From Melastoma dodecandrum (taxonomy: Eukaryota; Streptophyta; Magnoliopsida; Myrtales; Melastomataceae), in assembly GCA_029817715.1 (NCBI GenBank), contig JARUPY010000606.1, forward strand, positions 7,936,001 to 8,000,000: 64,000 nt of DNA, in the 5' to 3' direction. Below, in pieces: positions 21,821-36,696 of the stretch. A program made the translations under genes and the position numbers. The first letter of the stretch is position 1. The number at the start of each line of letters is the position of its first letter. The notes beneath the pieces are model-generated. The model was not told the origin of the DNA and did no database searches. It was given only the letters and a program-made list of their open reading frames with translations.

Positions 21821-24800
21821 ATGGGACAGAGGGAAACCATGAGTTGTTCCGCCTGCAGATCATGCGGCAATCGCAAACCTCAAGTCCAAGCGGTGATCCT
21901 CGATTTGGACGGGACCCTTTTAGACACCGGTAAAGATGATCCGACCCACATTGGAAAAATCCCATCTTTCGTTGCCTCTGACTGTCGAGTGGCGCGGCCT
22001 TTTGTTTGGCTTGATGGGGCGAATGCGTTTGTATGCAGAGTGGGGTGCGAAGGGAGTGCTGAAGGAATTCTTGGCTAAGTACGGGAAGGTGTTGGACGAG
22101 GATAACAAGAGGTTGGGGATGACCCTCAAGGAGTCCGCAGTCGCTTTTGTCAATGATTATCAGCTTCCTTTGACCCCGGATGAATACGTCGCGGAGATTG
22201 TCCCCATGTACCGGCAAAAGTCGGTCCCTCCCCTTTTCATGATTCTGCGTTCCTTTTGTGCTTGAATGAACGAGGAAATATCGTGCTGTTCATTTTTCTT
22301 ATTATTAGGATTTGCTCATGATAGATGAGTTCTTTGTCTGTAGATGGGCGTTGGCCAGGGCACTACCGGGGGCAGATCGTTTGATCAAGCATTTGCCGAG
22401 ACATGGGGTTCCATTCGCTCTGGCTTCGAATTCCCTGAGGGAATACATTGAGGCCAAAATCTCCGGCAAGCAAGGTTCTGGTCTTCTTGATCAGTCCTCT
22501 AACTTTGTTTCTGGTTTTTCTGTGAATGTGGGTGCTGCTTTGGTTGCTTGTATGTTTGGGGTTGCGTGGGACATAAGGATAGGAGATGCCAGAGGCATAT
22601 TCTACTGTGATGCCTTGATGATGATTGAGAAGCTTTTGTAATGAGACTTGACAGTTGTGGTGGGCCTGGCATGGATTTGCTTGTGACAGAAAGTTCTGGA
22701 AGAGTCAACATGAACACGTGAAAGAATGTGATTAGTTTGAATGGGCAATTGAACCACATATTCGAACCAGTGAAACATTATTGGACCCGTTATTGCCTCT
22801 ATTCCAGCCAATGAAAAGTTGAGCTTGAATTTTAGCTTTCGATTTAAAAGATCTGCATGACATGGACAAGGATTGCAATAAGACTTGAAGCAATGAATCA
22901 CCTGATTTTTTTGTTTTGTGATTTTATAGGATGGAAAGAATCCTTCTCAGTTATCCTTGGCAGCGATGAGGTTAAGTTCGGAAAGCCATCTCCAGATCTG
23001 TAAGTGGTGTCATATTTTACAATTGTTGATGTTAATGTCAACTTGCATAATATGCCATGCTTCAGCAATGGATCAAAACAACAAAATCCTGGATAATATG
23101 TTGAAACCATCCATTAAGAATTCAATCATGTCCAAGATTAGCTTGACGACAGAGTCACCAGTATTAGAATCAGAAGGGGCATTCAGTTTGTCTCTTAACA
23201 TTTTTAGTTGCTATGAATAACCGATGCTTGTCTCGAACCATTTGCAGGTTTCTCGAAGCTGCAAGAAGAATGGGTGTAGATGCAACTCAGTGTCTTGTCA
23301 TTGAAGACTCCTTGTAAGTTGCTCTAATATCATTCTATCTGATATTGATTTAAACTATACATGACGAATAAATTTTTCAACTCTTTTAATGTCGTAAGTT
23401 TTACCAGTTAAAAAGTGGTTTGACTTGTATTCTGTCAAGGGTTATTCAGGACGTAAATGATTTGCCTCTATTGTACGATCATATGACAAGAAAGTTATAA
23501 CAAATAGGCCTTTGGGACTCTAAAAGCTGTGTTTACATTCCCAAACGCTAAGGGATTTGATCTCGTGCTGTGTGACAGGGTTGGTGTCCAAGCTGGCAAA
23601 GCTGCACAGATGCAAGTAGTGGCCGTTTCATCTCAATCTGAAGCCGATTGCTCGTCGATTGCAGACACAATAATTCATTCCCTATTAGAATTCCGTCCAG
23701 AGATATGGGGTCTTCCTCCATTTGATGACAGTATGTACTTTGTTCTTTGCAACTTGGTGTTTTTTCATCATTCTATCCTGATGATCTTGCACATAATTCG
23801 ATCTTTCGTCCTGGCAGGGATCAATGGTGCATTACCAATCGAAACATTATCCCTGACCTGTCACCACATTGGGGGACATCTATTCGAAATCAACGGTCTG
23901 TTTCTGTCAGCGGGGTCTTTTTTAAGTTCTCAGAAAGCATGTTGGTAAATATAAGTTAATTTGGCACATATCGTAAGCCATTTAGTTGATTTACACTTCT
24001 GATAGTTCTACCTCTCGCCTTGTTTATTGCGTTTTTACTGCCAATGATGTCTGTACTGATAATGCATAATTTATTTTCCTGTTTCAGAGGATGGAGATTA
24101 TATCCTTCCAACCCAGGCTGCAGGAATTTACTTCGGTTGGCTTGAAGTTGGAGTCAATAGCTTTTCAAAAGTACTAATCGGGATAGGCTGTGAAAGTGGT
24201 CCCTGTACTATGCGTAAGCTTGTGCGTAATTCTCGATAGGTTCACTACAATTTCTTCAATAAGTTAATGTTATTTTGACTGATGTTATTTACTATGGCCA
24301 TCACTTTATCATTTGATGGAAGCTTCTTGCATCAAACAAGTTAGCTTGGAATGTCTCCGTTGAATCGGATTTAATTGAAAAAAAAGATACGCTAATCATG
24401 TGTAGTGCTTGAACATGCAAGTCTGTAATAGTTGTGTAAGTTGTCTAAACTCCATTTCTCATCACCCTTCCTTTTCTCTGTTTGTGCAGCAAGTATGTCC
24501 AATGGATGACGATTTCGACCCGATTCTTAATCATGTGCTGCATCTCTCGCTTGTCGGCTTCATACGTGGATTCTCTCCCAAGGTCGGTGAATCCATGATC
24601 CATCATTTTTACCAAATGCAGAAATTCGGTGATTTTTTCTGTTGCTTGATCATCAACAATGAACACATGGGTAATAACATTGATAGAGAATTGTTGCATC
24701 TTCTTTTCCTCTTTTGATGTGCAAAAATAGCGGTAGTATCAGTGGGGTCAGTCGTATTCCGAAGATCACTTGCATCGACTTAATCATTGAGCAAATTTTT

Positions 24801-25094
24801 TTAGAAGTGCAGTAGACGTCTTAATGGGGACTTTCCTTCTGCAGTTGGCTCATATCCTACCTATCATAAACTGTTTAACATTACTTCTACGTTGACTTGC
24901 AGGATGTGTCATCGGCAGAAGCCGTTATCAGCAAGGAAGACAAGTCCATTGCTCGGAGTTCCTTGGACCTGCAAATGTTTAAGAAGTGCTCCTCCAGGGC
25001 CGTAGATCCCGAATCCCATAATAGCTGCACCATCCCTGATAAGAGGGATATCGATTTTCAATTGATATCACCACCATGCCCGGCTATTCAGTAG
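21821..25094 (+). CDS. HAD-type FMN hydrolase with degenerate riboflavin-kinase-like domain
   Basis: Relative of plant bifunctional riboflavin kinase/FMN phosphatase (AtFMN/FHY). Ten exons: 21821-21929, 22039-22219, 22344-22474, 22930-22999, 23248-23313, 23579-23730, 23818-23895, 24088-24213, about 24494-24582 and 24903-25094, giving about 397 aa. The N-terminal HAD phosphatase is complete: motif I DLDGTLLDT, motif II ALASNS, motif III GKPSPD, motif IV VIEDSLVGVQAGKAA, then LLEFRPEIWGLPPFDD. The C-terminal region aligns with riboflavin kinase (HHIGGHLF..., AAGIYFGWLEVG, VGFIRGFSP). However, the GxGRG...PTAN nucleotide/flavin-binding motif is missing, and a Ser/Cys-rich segment replaces conserved blocks. 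It therefore probably dephosphorylates FMN or a similar substrate without kinase activity. The exon 8 donor and exon 9 acceptor are ambiguous (24213 with 24494, or about 24219 with 24490). Confidence 0.75.
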
Positions 25095-25371
25095 GTTGAA
25101 GGAACCAATGACCAGGGTTTAACCGTTTTCGGTAGGCATACATGGATCCAGTGGTACCGATCCACTAGGCTTTTCTGTTTACTATTAGTCCCCCAAACAA
25201 TACATGGAGAAGAGAAACTGTACCTTAATTTGAGACTCGTACTAAATGGAATGAATATCAGCCTTTCACAGAAGAAATAGTTGCACTGTACTGTTTATTA
25301 TTAGTCCCCCTCCACCGCAGCTGCACCCTCCGCCGGCGCACCCTCCTCCACCAGCTCCTCCTCCTCCTCCA
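25095..25371. other. left junction of duplicated copy B
   Basis: Contains the 3' flank of the hydrolase gene. A 20-bp near-identical direct repeat, CTGTTTACTATTAGTCCCCC (about 25175-25194) and CTGTTTATTATTAGTCCCCC (about 25291-25310), has its second copy at the point where copy B homology starts. Confidence 0.55.
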
Positions 25372-25632
25372 TCACCAGTCCCGCCAGAGCCCCCCGCCGG
25401 GACTAATTACAACAGTGGAGCCGTTGGGACCACTGGAAATACTTATGCTGTTGCCGCGGACACTACCACCCTTCCCTTTCTTCCCCTTGGCATTGTCGTG
25501 ATTGCCGCAGAAGAATAAAACCATGGGCACCGTGAATATCGATGCCATGACAGCGACCAAGACGAGGATACTTCCGGATGCCGCCTCCGCTGGGAAAAAG
25601 CCAACAACTAGAAAGACTGACAACCGCGCCAT
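25372..25632 (-). pseudogene. truncated MARLSV family member 4 (copy of the 16775 gene)
   Basis: The start MARLSVFLVVGFFPAEAAS, the membrane span and the Lys/Gly linker are as in member 2. One extra C near 25391-25397 shifts the frame, so the Gly/Cys tail becomes GGGLWRDW and stops after 86 aa. The coding sequence for most of the Gly/Cys tail also lies beyond the duplication breakpoint. It may still be made as a short membrane protein without the tail, but is best treated as a damaged copy. Confidence 0.7.
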
Positions 25633-26660
25633 GGCTTGAAAACTTGATCGGTGGGACGTTTGTCTTGCGGGGTTGGCTTGGATGGATTTAATATACAAGC
25701 AATTCTCGTCCACAAGGGACAAACGCGTAAATTCCTGAAAACATTCAATGACGTTTCTGATCCGATTTAAGGTTGACTTATCGACCCTCGTCTCATCTGA
25801 CTATAAATTGATATTAAAGATATTACTGTAGTTATATCTTATGAGAATATTTTTATTGAATTAAGGAAGGAAGGAAAAAAGAACAAGATGGAGATACTTT
25901 CTATAAACAAGCATTACACATTCATTATTTCAATCGATACATTTTGTTCCTACAAATAGTATTAGAGTATGAATATCGACAGCTCATTTGCCTATAAATG
26001 AATGCGGTTGTTTTGGTAAATGTCCTTTAAGGCCGAGCTAAAAAGAGACTTGAGAATATGAATATCAACAGCTCATTTGCCTATAAATGGAAGTCTGAGG
26101 GGCCACCCAGAAATAGACAAGAGGAGGGGACAGACAGACCAGTTTACATCCCCAAGCCAATCCTGAGATCGACTTGCTCCAACAGATAGGAGGTGAAGAA
26201 GTCTCGGGAGCACATCAACAAACCCAGCAACGACCATTCAACTCCCCGCAGCAATCGAGTACTGGTCAACGGAAGAGTTTCCCCTTAGTACCAAGAAATA
26301 AACCTAACTCATTCGGACCACATTTTCGTTTTTAATCACAATGGACTTGGTGATTTACCTGAACTTGCACGACACCGAGGAAGCTTATAAAATAAAAACC
26401 CTTCTTATTCCTTAAAGATTGCAACTACAGCACCAACCAAAGCCTTTTGAGTGAGTCGTGGGAATCTAGGATTGACATGCAAGTGGCAACCCATGTAACA
26501 TGTTCCTATTTCCTGGCATACTTTAGAACTACCCCCCCTATTCTTCTAAGATTATTCCGAAGCCCTAGATCGCTTATTTTTCCTACATACTGCAAGGTTC
26601 TCGTCTTCCCCGCGTTGTCTGGATTAATTTTGAGCCATTCTCGAGGATAGTGGTTGGATC

Positions 26661-27014
26661 TTAAAAGCCGCCGCCCCCCCCGCCCCCGCCGCCGCCTCCT
26701 CCGCCTCCGCACCCTCCACCATGGTGTCCTCCAGCATGGTGACCCCCTGCATGATGTCCACCATCATGGTGGTGGTGTCCGACATGGTGGTGTCCGCCAG
26801 CATGCGCATCGCCTCCATCTCCGCCGCCGTCGCCACCTCTGTGCTTCCTCTTTTCCTTCTCTGGGTGGTCATTGCAGAAGAACAAGACCATGGAGACCAA
26901 GAAGAATGAAGCCACGACAGCTGCAGACAGGACAAGGATTCCGCCAGATGCAGCAGGCAGAAAAACTGGCTTATTACCGTAACCATGGATAAAAACTACT
27001 GACATCCTCGCCAT
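26661..27014 (-). CDS. His/Gly-rich single-span membrane protein, MARLSV family member 5
   Basis: Single-exon, 117 aa, paralogue of the 18413 gene. The N-terminus MARMSVVFIHGYGNKP, the membrane span and the CNDHPEKEKRKHRGG juxtamembrane part are conserved. The Gly/Asp segment differs (GGDAHAGG inserted), there are two rather than four HHAGG repeats, the terminal poly-Gly is longer and the last residue is Phe instead of Cys. The frame stays open and the hydrophobic span is nearly unchanged while the repeat tail varies. That is what purifying selection on the N-terminus with slippage in the tail would give. Function unknown. Confidence 0.62.
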   Translation of the reverse strand: MARMSVVFIHGYGNKPVFLPAASGGILVLSAAVVASFFLVSMVLFFCNDHPEKEKRKHRGGDGGGDGGDAHAGGHHHVGHHHHDGGHHAGGHHAGGHHGGGCGGGGGGGGGGGGGGF

Positions 27015-28030
27015 GACCCACCCAAAGGAGGAAGACGATCGCTGATGTCGTCCCAAGTCTTGTTTCTGGTTCCTTCTTTATGAACGAGTTTAGGACAAAC
27101 GGAGAAATTTCCAAAGCAACGCCAAGTCACGACTCCTCCCCCCTCCCCATTCCCCCATACGTGATTGACTTAACTTCCTAAGATTTGGCTTTTTAACTCC
27201 CCGTTTTTTCTCAACCATGTAAATAAAAAAATATATCTCTTAAATTTGGCATGGTAGCGAGAGCGACACCAATGAATTCTCCGTAAAAAAAAATAAATAT
27301 AATATATTACGTAAGAGTTTGAAATTTTATGAAAGTTGTCATCGACTACTCTGTGACATTGATATTAATAAGAGATTACGTCTCCTTGTTGATGCTCGTG
27401 GCTCTTGACTGTATAATCGTAAATGGCTCGTGTTGATCGCTAATTGGTGGTTTCCTCTTTTCGTTCTTATTTTAATCACCAAGCATGATTAAGCTAAAAC
27501 TACTATTGATGGACTGCGCACTAAGCCCGAGAGGCTCTGTTTAGGCCCAGGTAGTAGGCCCAACTCTAAGCCCGGACACATCGGCCCATTACCAGCCTAG
27601 ATGTATTACGTTTCCATTGGACTAAATTGACGCGACTCAAGACATGGTGGACTAAAACACAAAACAACATTAACCTCGGATCGATCTTCGGACAACGTTA
27701 GGTTAGGGTTACTCATAAAAGGCAAGAACAGCTACCCTGGCGAAGGGGGGATTGCAGCGCCGCAGTTGCTACCGAGACCCTCCATCCCCTTGCCATTACC
27801 GTACCCGTCCGGGTCGACGATCAGGTGATGCCCCTCCCAGAATCTGGATCTTGGGTCTTTCTGGGTCGTCTTGTTTTTTTGCTAGTTGACAGGGTCTTTG
27901 ATGTTGTGCGTGATTTCGATTCATGGGTTTTGGGGGTTTGTGATTTGAAGTAGCTTTTTTTTACTCTGATTTATGATTTGTCTTTTTTTTTTTTAAACTG
28001 CTCTTGTATGTGTTTTTGTAGCAAGCGAAG
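27015..28030 (+). promoter_or_regulatory. RPL22 copy B upstream region
   Basis: Carries the same site II cluster (about 27540-27590) and telo-box (about 27703-27710) as copy A. About 120 bp at 27240-27355 is not in copy A. The 5' UTR intron is shorter by about 70 bp than in copy A. Confidence 0.5.
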
Positions 28031-28758
28031 ATGTCTAAGGGAACTGCAGCTGGAGCTAAGGGAAAGAAGAAGGGCGTGACCTTCACAATCGACTGCGCGA
28101 AGCCAGTTGAGGACAAGATCATGGAAATTGCTTCATTCGAGAAGTTCCTGCAGGAGAAAATCAAGGTCGATGGCAAGGCCGGAGCCCTTGGGGATACCGT
28201 CACTGTCACCAGGGAAAAGACTAAGATTATTGTCACTTCCGATAGTAACTTCTCCAAGAGGTAGTGATCTATCGAATCATGATGTATTTTGCTGGGTTAC
28301 ATGCAATTTCTTTAGTAGATTTGCAAATTTGAAAAGCCAGAATGAGGGCGATGGTTACAGACTTTGTTTATACAGCCTGCCGAAGCAAGAGAGAAAGGAT
28401 TGCAACTTTAAAAGCTTAATGATTTTAGCTGTCTTTAGCTGGCTTGTGAGTTTAATAGGTGACCTGATTCCATTATAAAGTTTCCATCGATAGTGTTGGC
28501 CTATGCTTCTGTCTGTCTTATTCTTGTTACATTCTGAGCTCCTTATTTTCAGGAAGAGCCGACGTAAGTTTCTAGATGGTTTGAGGGCCTTGTCTAATGC
28601 ATTTCTTTTGCAGGTACTTGAAGTACCTGACCAAGAAGTACCTGAAGAAGCATAATGTCCGAGATTGGCTCAGGGTCATTGCTTCCAACAAAGACCGAAG
28701 CGTCTATGAGGTCAGATACTTCAACATCGCCGAGAATGAAGGGGAGGAGGAAGATTAA
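28031..28758 (+). CDS. RPL22: 60S ribosomal protein L22 (eL22), copy B
   Basis: Second eL22 gene, exons 28031-28260 and 28614-28758, 124 aa with the same protein sequence as copy A. Splice sites, stop codon and 3' flank are conserved, and the promoter elements are kept. Such near-identity through introns shows a recent duplication (or gene conversion) rather than the ancient RPL22 paralogy found in most plants. Both copies look functional. Confidence 0.95.
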
Positions 28759-29911
28759 GCTTGGACTGCAGATTGGCTTTAATGTGGATCTTCCTTTTTG
28801 CCGTCTGTGTTACTTACATTGGAATGAGGTTTATGGATTTTTGTTCTATATTCTGTGGGCTTCGCTTTCATGGAGGAGAATTAAATCATTTTTTGGTGTT
28901 GCATGTGCTAATTTTGGGATCGAGCCCTTGTCAACATGTACCCAACGTCTTGGGTCCCTCGTCGTAGTCATTTTGAGTTGGGAGTCAATGAAGTATCCTT
29001 GGTCGCTGGCTGAAAAATTGTTCCTGGCCTTGACAAGCTAATCCTGGTACAACTGATGACTGGGTGTGGTTAAGGAGGGCAGATGCTATCCTCAATCAAC
29101 TGTGTTCGACTTCTCCCGTGGCTGTATGTATCCCGTTTGTGGCCAGATATCTCGTGTTCATGACATCCAAATATGGCATGTATAATGGATGTCAGATACC
29201 TTGTCATTAGCAACTAAAGCAAGTTTGGTTTTCCCGAGGTTGTCCGGTTCAAATGGTGGACCATGGAGCATATGGGCATATGAACATCATGTCTTGTAAT
29301 TTTGTTTTTTCATTTTTTCCAGTTGGCAGCACAAGATTCTGATCACATACAAATGTTCTTTTGTCGGCAAAGAATATATTCTCATAAAAACTACTGGCCC
29401 TAAAATCCAATGCAATAACTAGACTGAATTGACATTTCTAAAAAATCTATGAAATTTGATTTTGTGGTTATTTGGGGCAGGCCAATTTTGTCCCAATATA
29501 CCCGTTCTTCTCTGTTCGGCCACTATTATCATCATCCTAATATTCTCACTACTTTATATCATATCAACCAATGCATTGATTTCTTTTTTATTTTATCAAA
29601 ATCTTATGGATGGATTCTCTTTTATATATAATCTTCAAATTATTATATCCGATTGGAATATACATTCCCACCCCCACCCACCACAATCAATAGCGATTTC
29701 CTTTTTTCTTATAGAATAAAAAGAAATCCTCGGAATCATCGAACTCAATTTTTTCCTGTATCTTTTGAGAATATGAGTAAATTCTATCTGCCTCTCAACT
29801 ATAAATACAAAGCTACTGGGGTGGATTATTTCTTGAATTCAATTCGACACAATTCCCGCGGCATCCTCTCTTGTAACAATTCTTCTTGTTGTCCTAGTAC
29901 TACAGAAAAAG
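28759..29911. other. RPL22 copy B 3' flank and hydrolase copy B promoter
   Basis: Same content as copy A apart from indels (the 215-bp segment is missing; about 76 bp near 29524-29600 is extra). The TATAAATA box of the hydrolase gene is retained near 29800. Confidence 0.5.
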
Positions 29912-33528
<3,617 letters not shown>

Positions 33529-34394
33529 GTGGGAGGGTGAGGTATAAAGGAGTGGGTGTAGAGAGGTCGTTCCAAGTGGTCGCGGGTAAACTGACTGATT
33601 CTTGCAGAAGTTCCTTGGTTAAGAATACAAATGGTTGTACTTGTAATAACATTATTACCATTAATTGAACTAAGTACTTCGCTAATCATAATTACATCAG
33701 AATTACCACTATTTCACCCAAACCTTGTTGAATTCCCATTATGATTCATCAAAACAGGCAAACCAAACCTCGTCATGCCAAATTATTAGGCCTAGCCCAT
33801 GGGCCCAATATTTTCAGAACAACCGGCCTTCATCCGGCCCATTATATTGTGATTTCCAACTTCCTGTCATTCTTCTTCTTCTTCTTCTTCTTCTTCTTGT
33901 CAGGAAACATGTGGGGAGTTCGTAATTGATATGGCCTGCAAAAGAAGTGCTTCTACTTTGACCTGTCCTAAATTCAATTCATGGTTGTGGGGTGGGGAGT
34001 TTGAATATTTTTGTGAATTTGAATATGAACAGGGTGGGGTCTAAAATCAAGTGAGAAAAGCATTGCCCACATTGAATGCAATTCCAGATGGAGTCATTTG
34101 AAGGAGATCCTTCTTCTGCTGGTGTTATTTATTGACTCACATTGAATTTCTCACCGCCTTCCTGTGCTGCAATTTTTCCAACCAACACTCACTGTTTGCA
34201 GTTTAAGCCCCAGGCAGGGTTTATGAATTTAGTGGCGTTTGGGACAACATGTCTGCCGCTGTAAGAAAACCGTTTTTATTAGTCTCCAATAATAGATAGA
34301 TAACTCTCCTCCCCTTAAGGCACCCGTTAACAAATTACTTTTAAAATTTTATGTACTTGGGTTAGTAAGTTGATGCGAAATTTGAATACCTTAC
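33529..34394. other. KARI upstream and methyltransferase promoter region
   Basis: A (TTC)n microsatellite is at about 33870-33898. Site II-like GGCCCA sequences are at about 33795-33840 (AGCCCATGGGCCCAA, CGGCCCATT). No other gene seen. Confidence 0.45.
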
Positions 34395-36290
34395 ATGAGT
34401 CTTGAAGGACGACGGGGCATACATATGTCCCAGCTCAGCCGCCTTAAATTTCCAAGCAGTAGCGCCTCGGGAGCGGCGACAGAAACATCAATGGCTGCAT
34501 TCTCGGCTGCCCGGATGCTTACCGGTTGTCCTTTCCCTGAAAGGGTGATCGATGGAGGGACCTGCGACAGGAGGAGGGGTGCAAAGACTGTGAGGATGAG
34601 TGTTGCTTCCGATGCAGGGACGAGCAAGTATGAGGAAGGAGACCTTGCACTGCCTAAATGGGCTGGGAAGAGCCCTCTCGCACGCCTGCTTGGCACCCTC
34701 ATCTCATTCAAGCCGTTTTACTCTGTTCTCAAGCAGGGTGCGAGGGACGTCCTCATCAGGTTTTGTATGAGAAACTGTGCTTATGGTATTTTGCTGGAGT
34801 CGATGGTCGGATCTCCTTGATATGAATGTCTGTCTCGGCCCCTCCATGCTTTGCCTCCAACATAGCTGTTCCCATATTCTATGAGCATACATTTTTTTAT
34901 GCTCGCAGCACGGCGGAGAAGAATAACATCCCATGGAGGGCGATGACGAAAGAGATCCTGCATTCCGATGTATACATGGAGTTTGAGACCATCCGGGATC
35001 CTTCCTTAGTGTATCCCGACTGTAAGTTTTTCCCAGCTAAACAACTTTCGTGTATGCATAAGAATCGGATCTCGGAAGGTTTTGTTAACCATTCGTGGGG
35101 AATGGATCTCTCTTTCATGGTACAGATTACCTGAATCCTTTCCATGCTTATGAAGATGGAAACCTCTCGTGGCTGGTGAGTCCATATTGATAGCAGTTTT
35201 GAGAAGTCACACATGGGGACATGTTCGATGTTTGCATTATCGTGACGTAGGCTGCAGCAGAAGTGGAGGCCGCAACTCTGTCGTTGTTCGTGAGAGCCAT
35301 CCCCGAGGCCAGCTCCAAGGAGGAGGCCTCCCTAGTGATTAGAGGAAACTGGCTCAAGGCCATTAGACAACACCTGGAACGGCATTCTGGGAACTTGGCA
35401 GTAAATGACATCCTCGACATCGGATGTTCCGTGGGGATCAGCACCAACCACCTCGCTGATGCCTTCCCTTCTGCCCACGTCACCGTAGGCACCACAAATC
35501 CCAGTTCCCCATCACAGGGGCGTCGCTTTGGTCTACATCATACCACCTCTTACATATGGCACGTCCTACGTAGGGGCTGGACCTGTCTCCATACTTCCTC
35601 TCGGTGGCAAAACACAAGGAAAAGAAGAGAGCACCACGGAAGAACCCAATACGCTGGATCCACGCCAACGGAGAAGCAACCGGCCTGCCTTCAAAGTCGT
35701 TCGACTTGGTCTCTTTCGCTCTGGTGGTGCGTTTACTCAAATAGTATTTTTCATCCCCGCCTCGCATCTTGTTAACAGCACATCACTCTCCCCCCTTACT
35801 CAAACCACGATCCTCCAGCTCCACGAATGTCCAGTAAGAGCAACCGTCAATCTCCTCGAGGAATCGATGCGGCTCCTCCGACCCGGAGGGACTCTCGTCG
35901 TCATGGATCAAGCGGTATAACCATAAAAAACATCATCTCTCTATCTATAAATGTATACTTTTGAAAATTAATATCGGAATTATTCTCTTTTTTGCAGCCA
36001 GAATCAAAAGTCATTCAGGTAAAAATATGTCCGAATTTCCGATATTCTCACCAAAATAATAAGAAAAAATAAAAAAGAATCAAACGGATACGAAGCTTTT
36101 GTAAATATACTGGTTTATGCAGGACTTGCCGCCGGTGTTATTCACAGTGGTGAAGAGCACGGAGCCGTTCCTGGACGAATACTACCTCCTCGACCTCAAG
36201 AAGGCGATTGAGGACGTGGGCTTCCTCAACGTCTCGCTAGGCCTCACGGATCCCAGGCACCGAACCGTGACCGCGTCAGCGCCTTACTAG
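34395..36290 (+). CDS. SAM-dependent methyltransferase, probably chloroplast
   Basis: Class I methyltransferase of the plant plastid group resembling At4g29590/At3g01660. Eight exons, 34395-34759, 34909-35021, 35126-35175, 35251-35484, 35574-35726, 35819-35914, 35998-36018 and 36123-36290, splice in frame to 399 aa. The first ~80 residues are Ser/Ala/Arg-rich, like a transit peptide. An in-frame Met at 34425 is an alternative start. Then come PSLVYPDYYLNPFHAYEDGNL, SAM motif I ILDIGCSVGIST, the acidic VTGLDLSPYFLSVAK strand, SKSFDLVSFALVLHECP (motif II/III region) and LLRPGGTLVVMDQAPESK. The C-terminus LGLTDPRHRTVTASAPY is as expected. No stops or frameshifts, unlike both neighbours. The substrate is not known for the family as far as I recall. 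Confidence 0.85.
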
Positions 36291-36696
36291 TACGGCACAC
36301 GGCCTGTTACAGATGAAAAGAAAGTCGAGAGTTACCATATATATATCATATCATAGTAATCAATCCTATTTGGTGATATATTTTATCCATATGTGGAAAG
36401 CTTTATACTCGTTATTAAAAGTTTGAAGTTTCTAAGATCAAATCGCGATCTCACCAAAGCCGCAAGCTCAAGAACTCGTGTTCATAATAATATAATGGTG
36501 CGGTCCCAGCGGAGTATTTCCCTTGGCCTAATCGTGGCCGTAACAGCAATCCAACGGCTCCTGATGATTATTAACTGAGAAACAAGAAAGAGAACACCTG
36601 ACCTCCCGCAGGTTGTCCGAGAGAGAGGGGGATTTAGTTGTTACTGATCCATCGGATCCTTATCCGGGGAAGGGGAGGAGGGAGAGAAAGCCCGTC

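Larger units (their letters stand above)
16846..22212. repeat. segmental duplication, copy A
   Basis: About 5.4 kb repeated in the same orientation as copy B (25308-30303). Genes in order are the Gly/Cys-rich gene, the His/Gly-rich gene, RPL22 and the first two exons of the FMN-hydrolase-like gene. RPL22 exons are identical at the protein level between copies, and introns and flanks are nearly so. Copy A has about 270 bp near 17640-17910 and about 215 bp at 21020-21236 that copy B lacks; copy B has about 120 bp near 27240-27355 and about 76 bp near 29524-29600 that copy A lacks. Confidence 0.92.
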
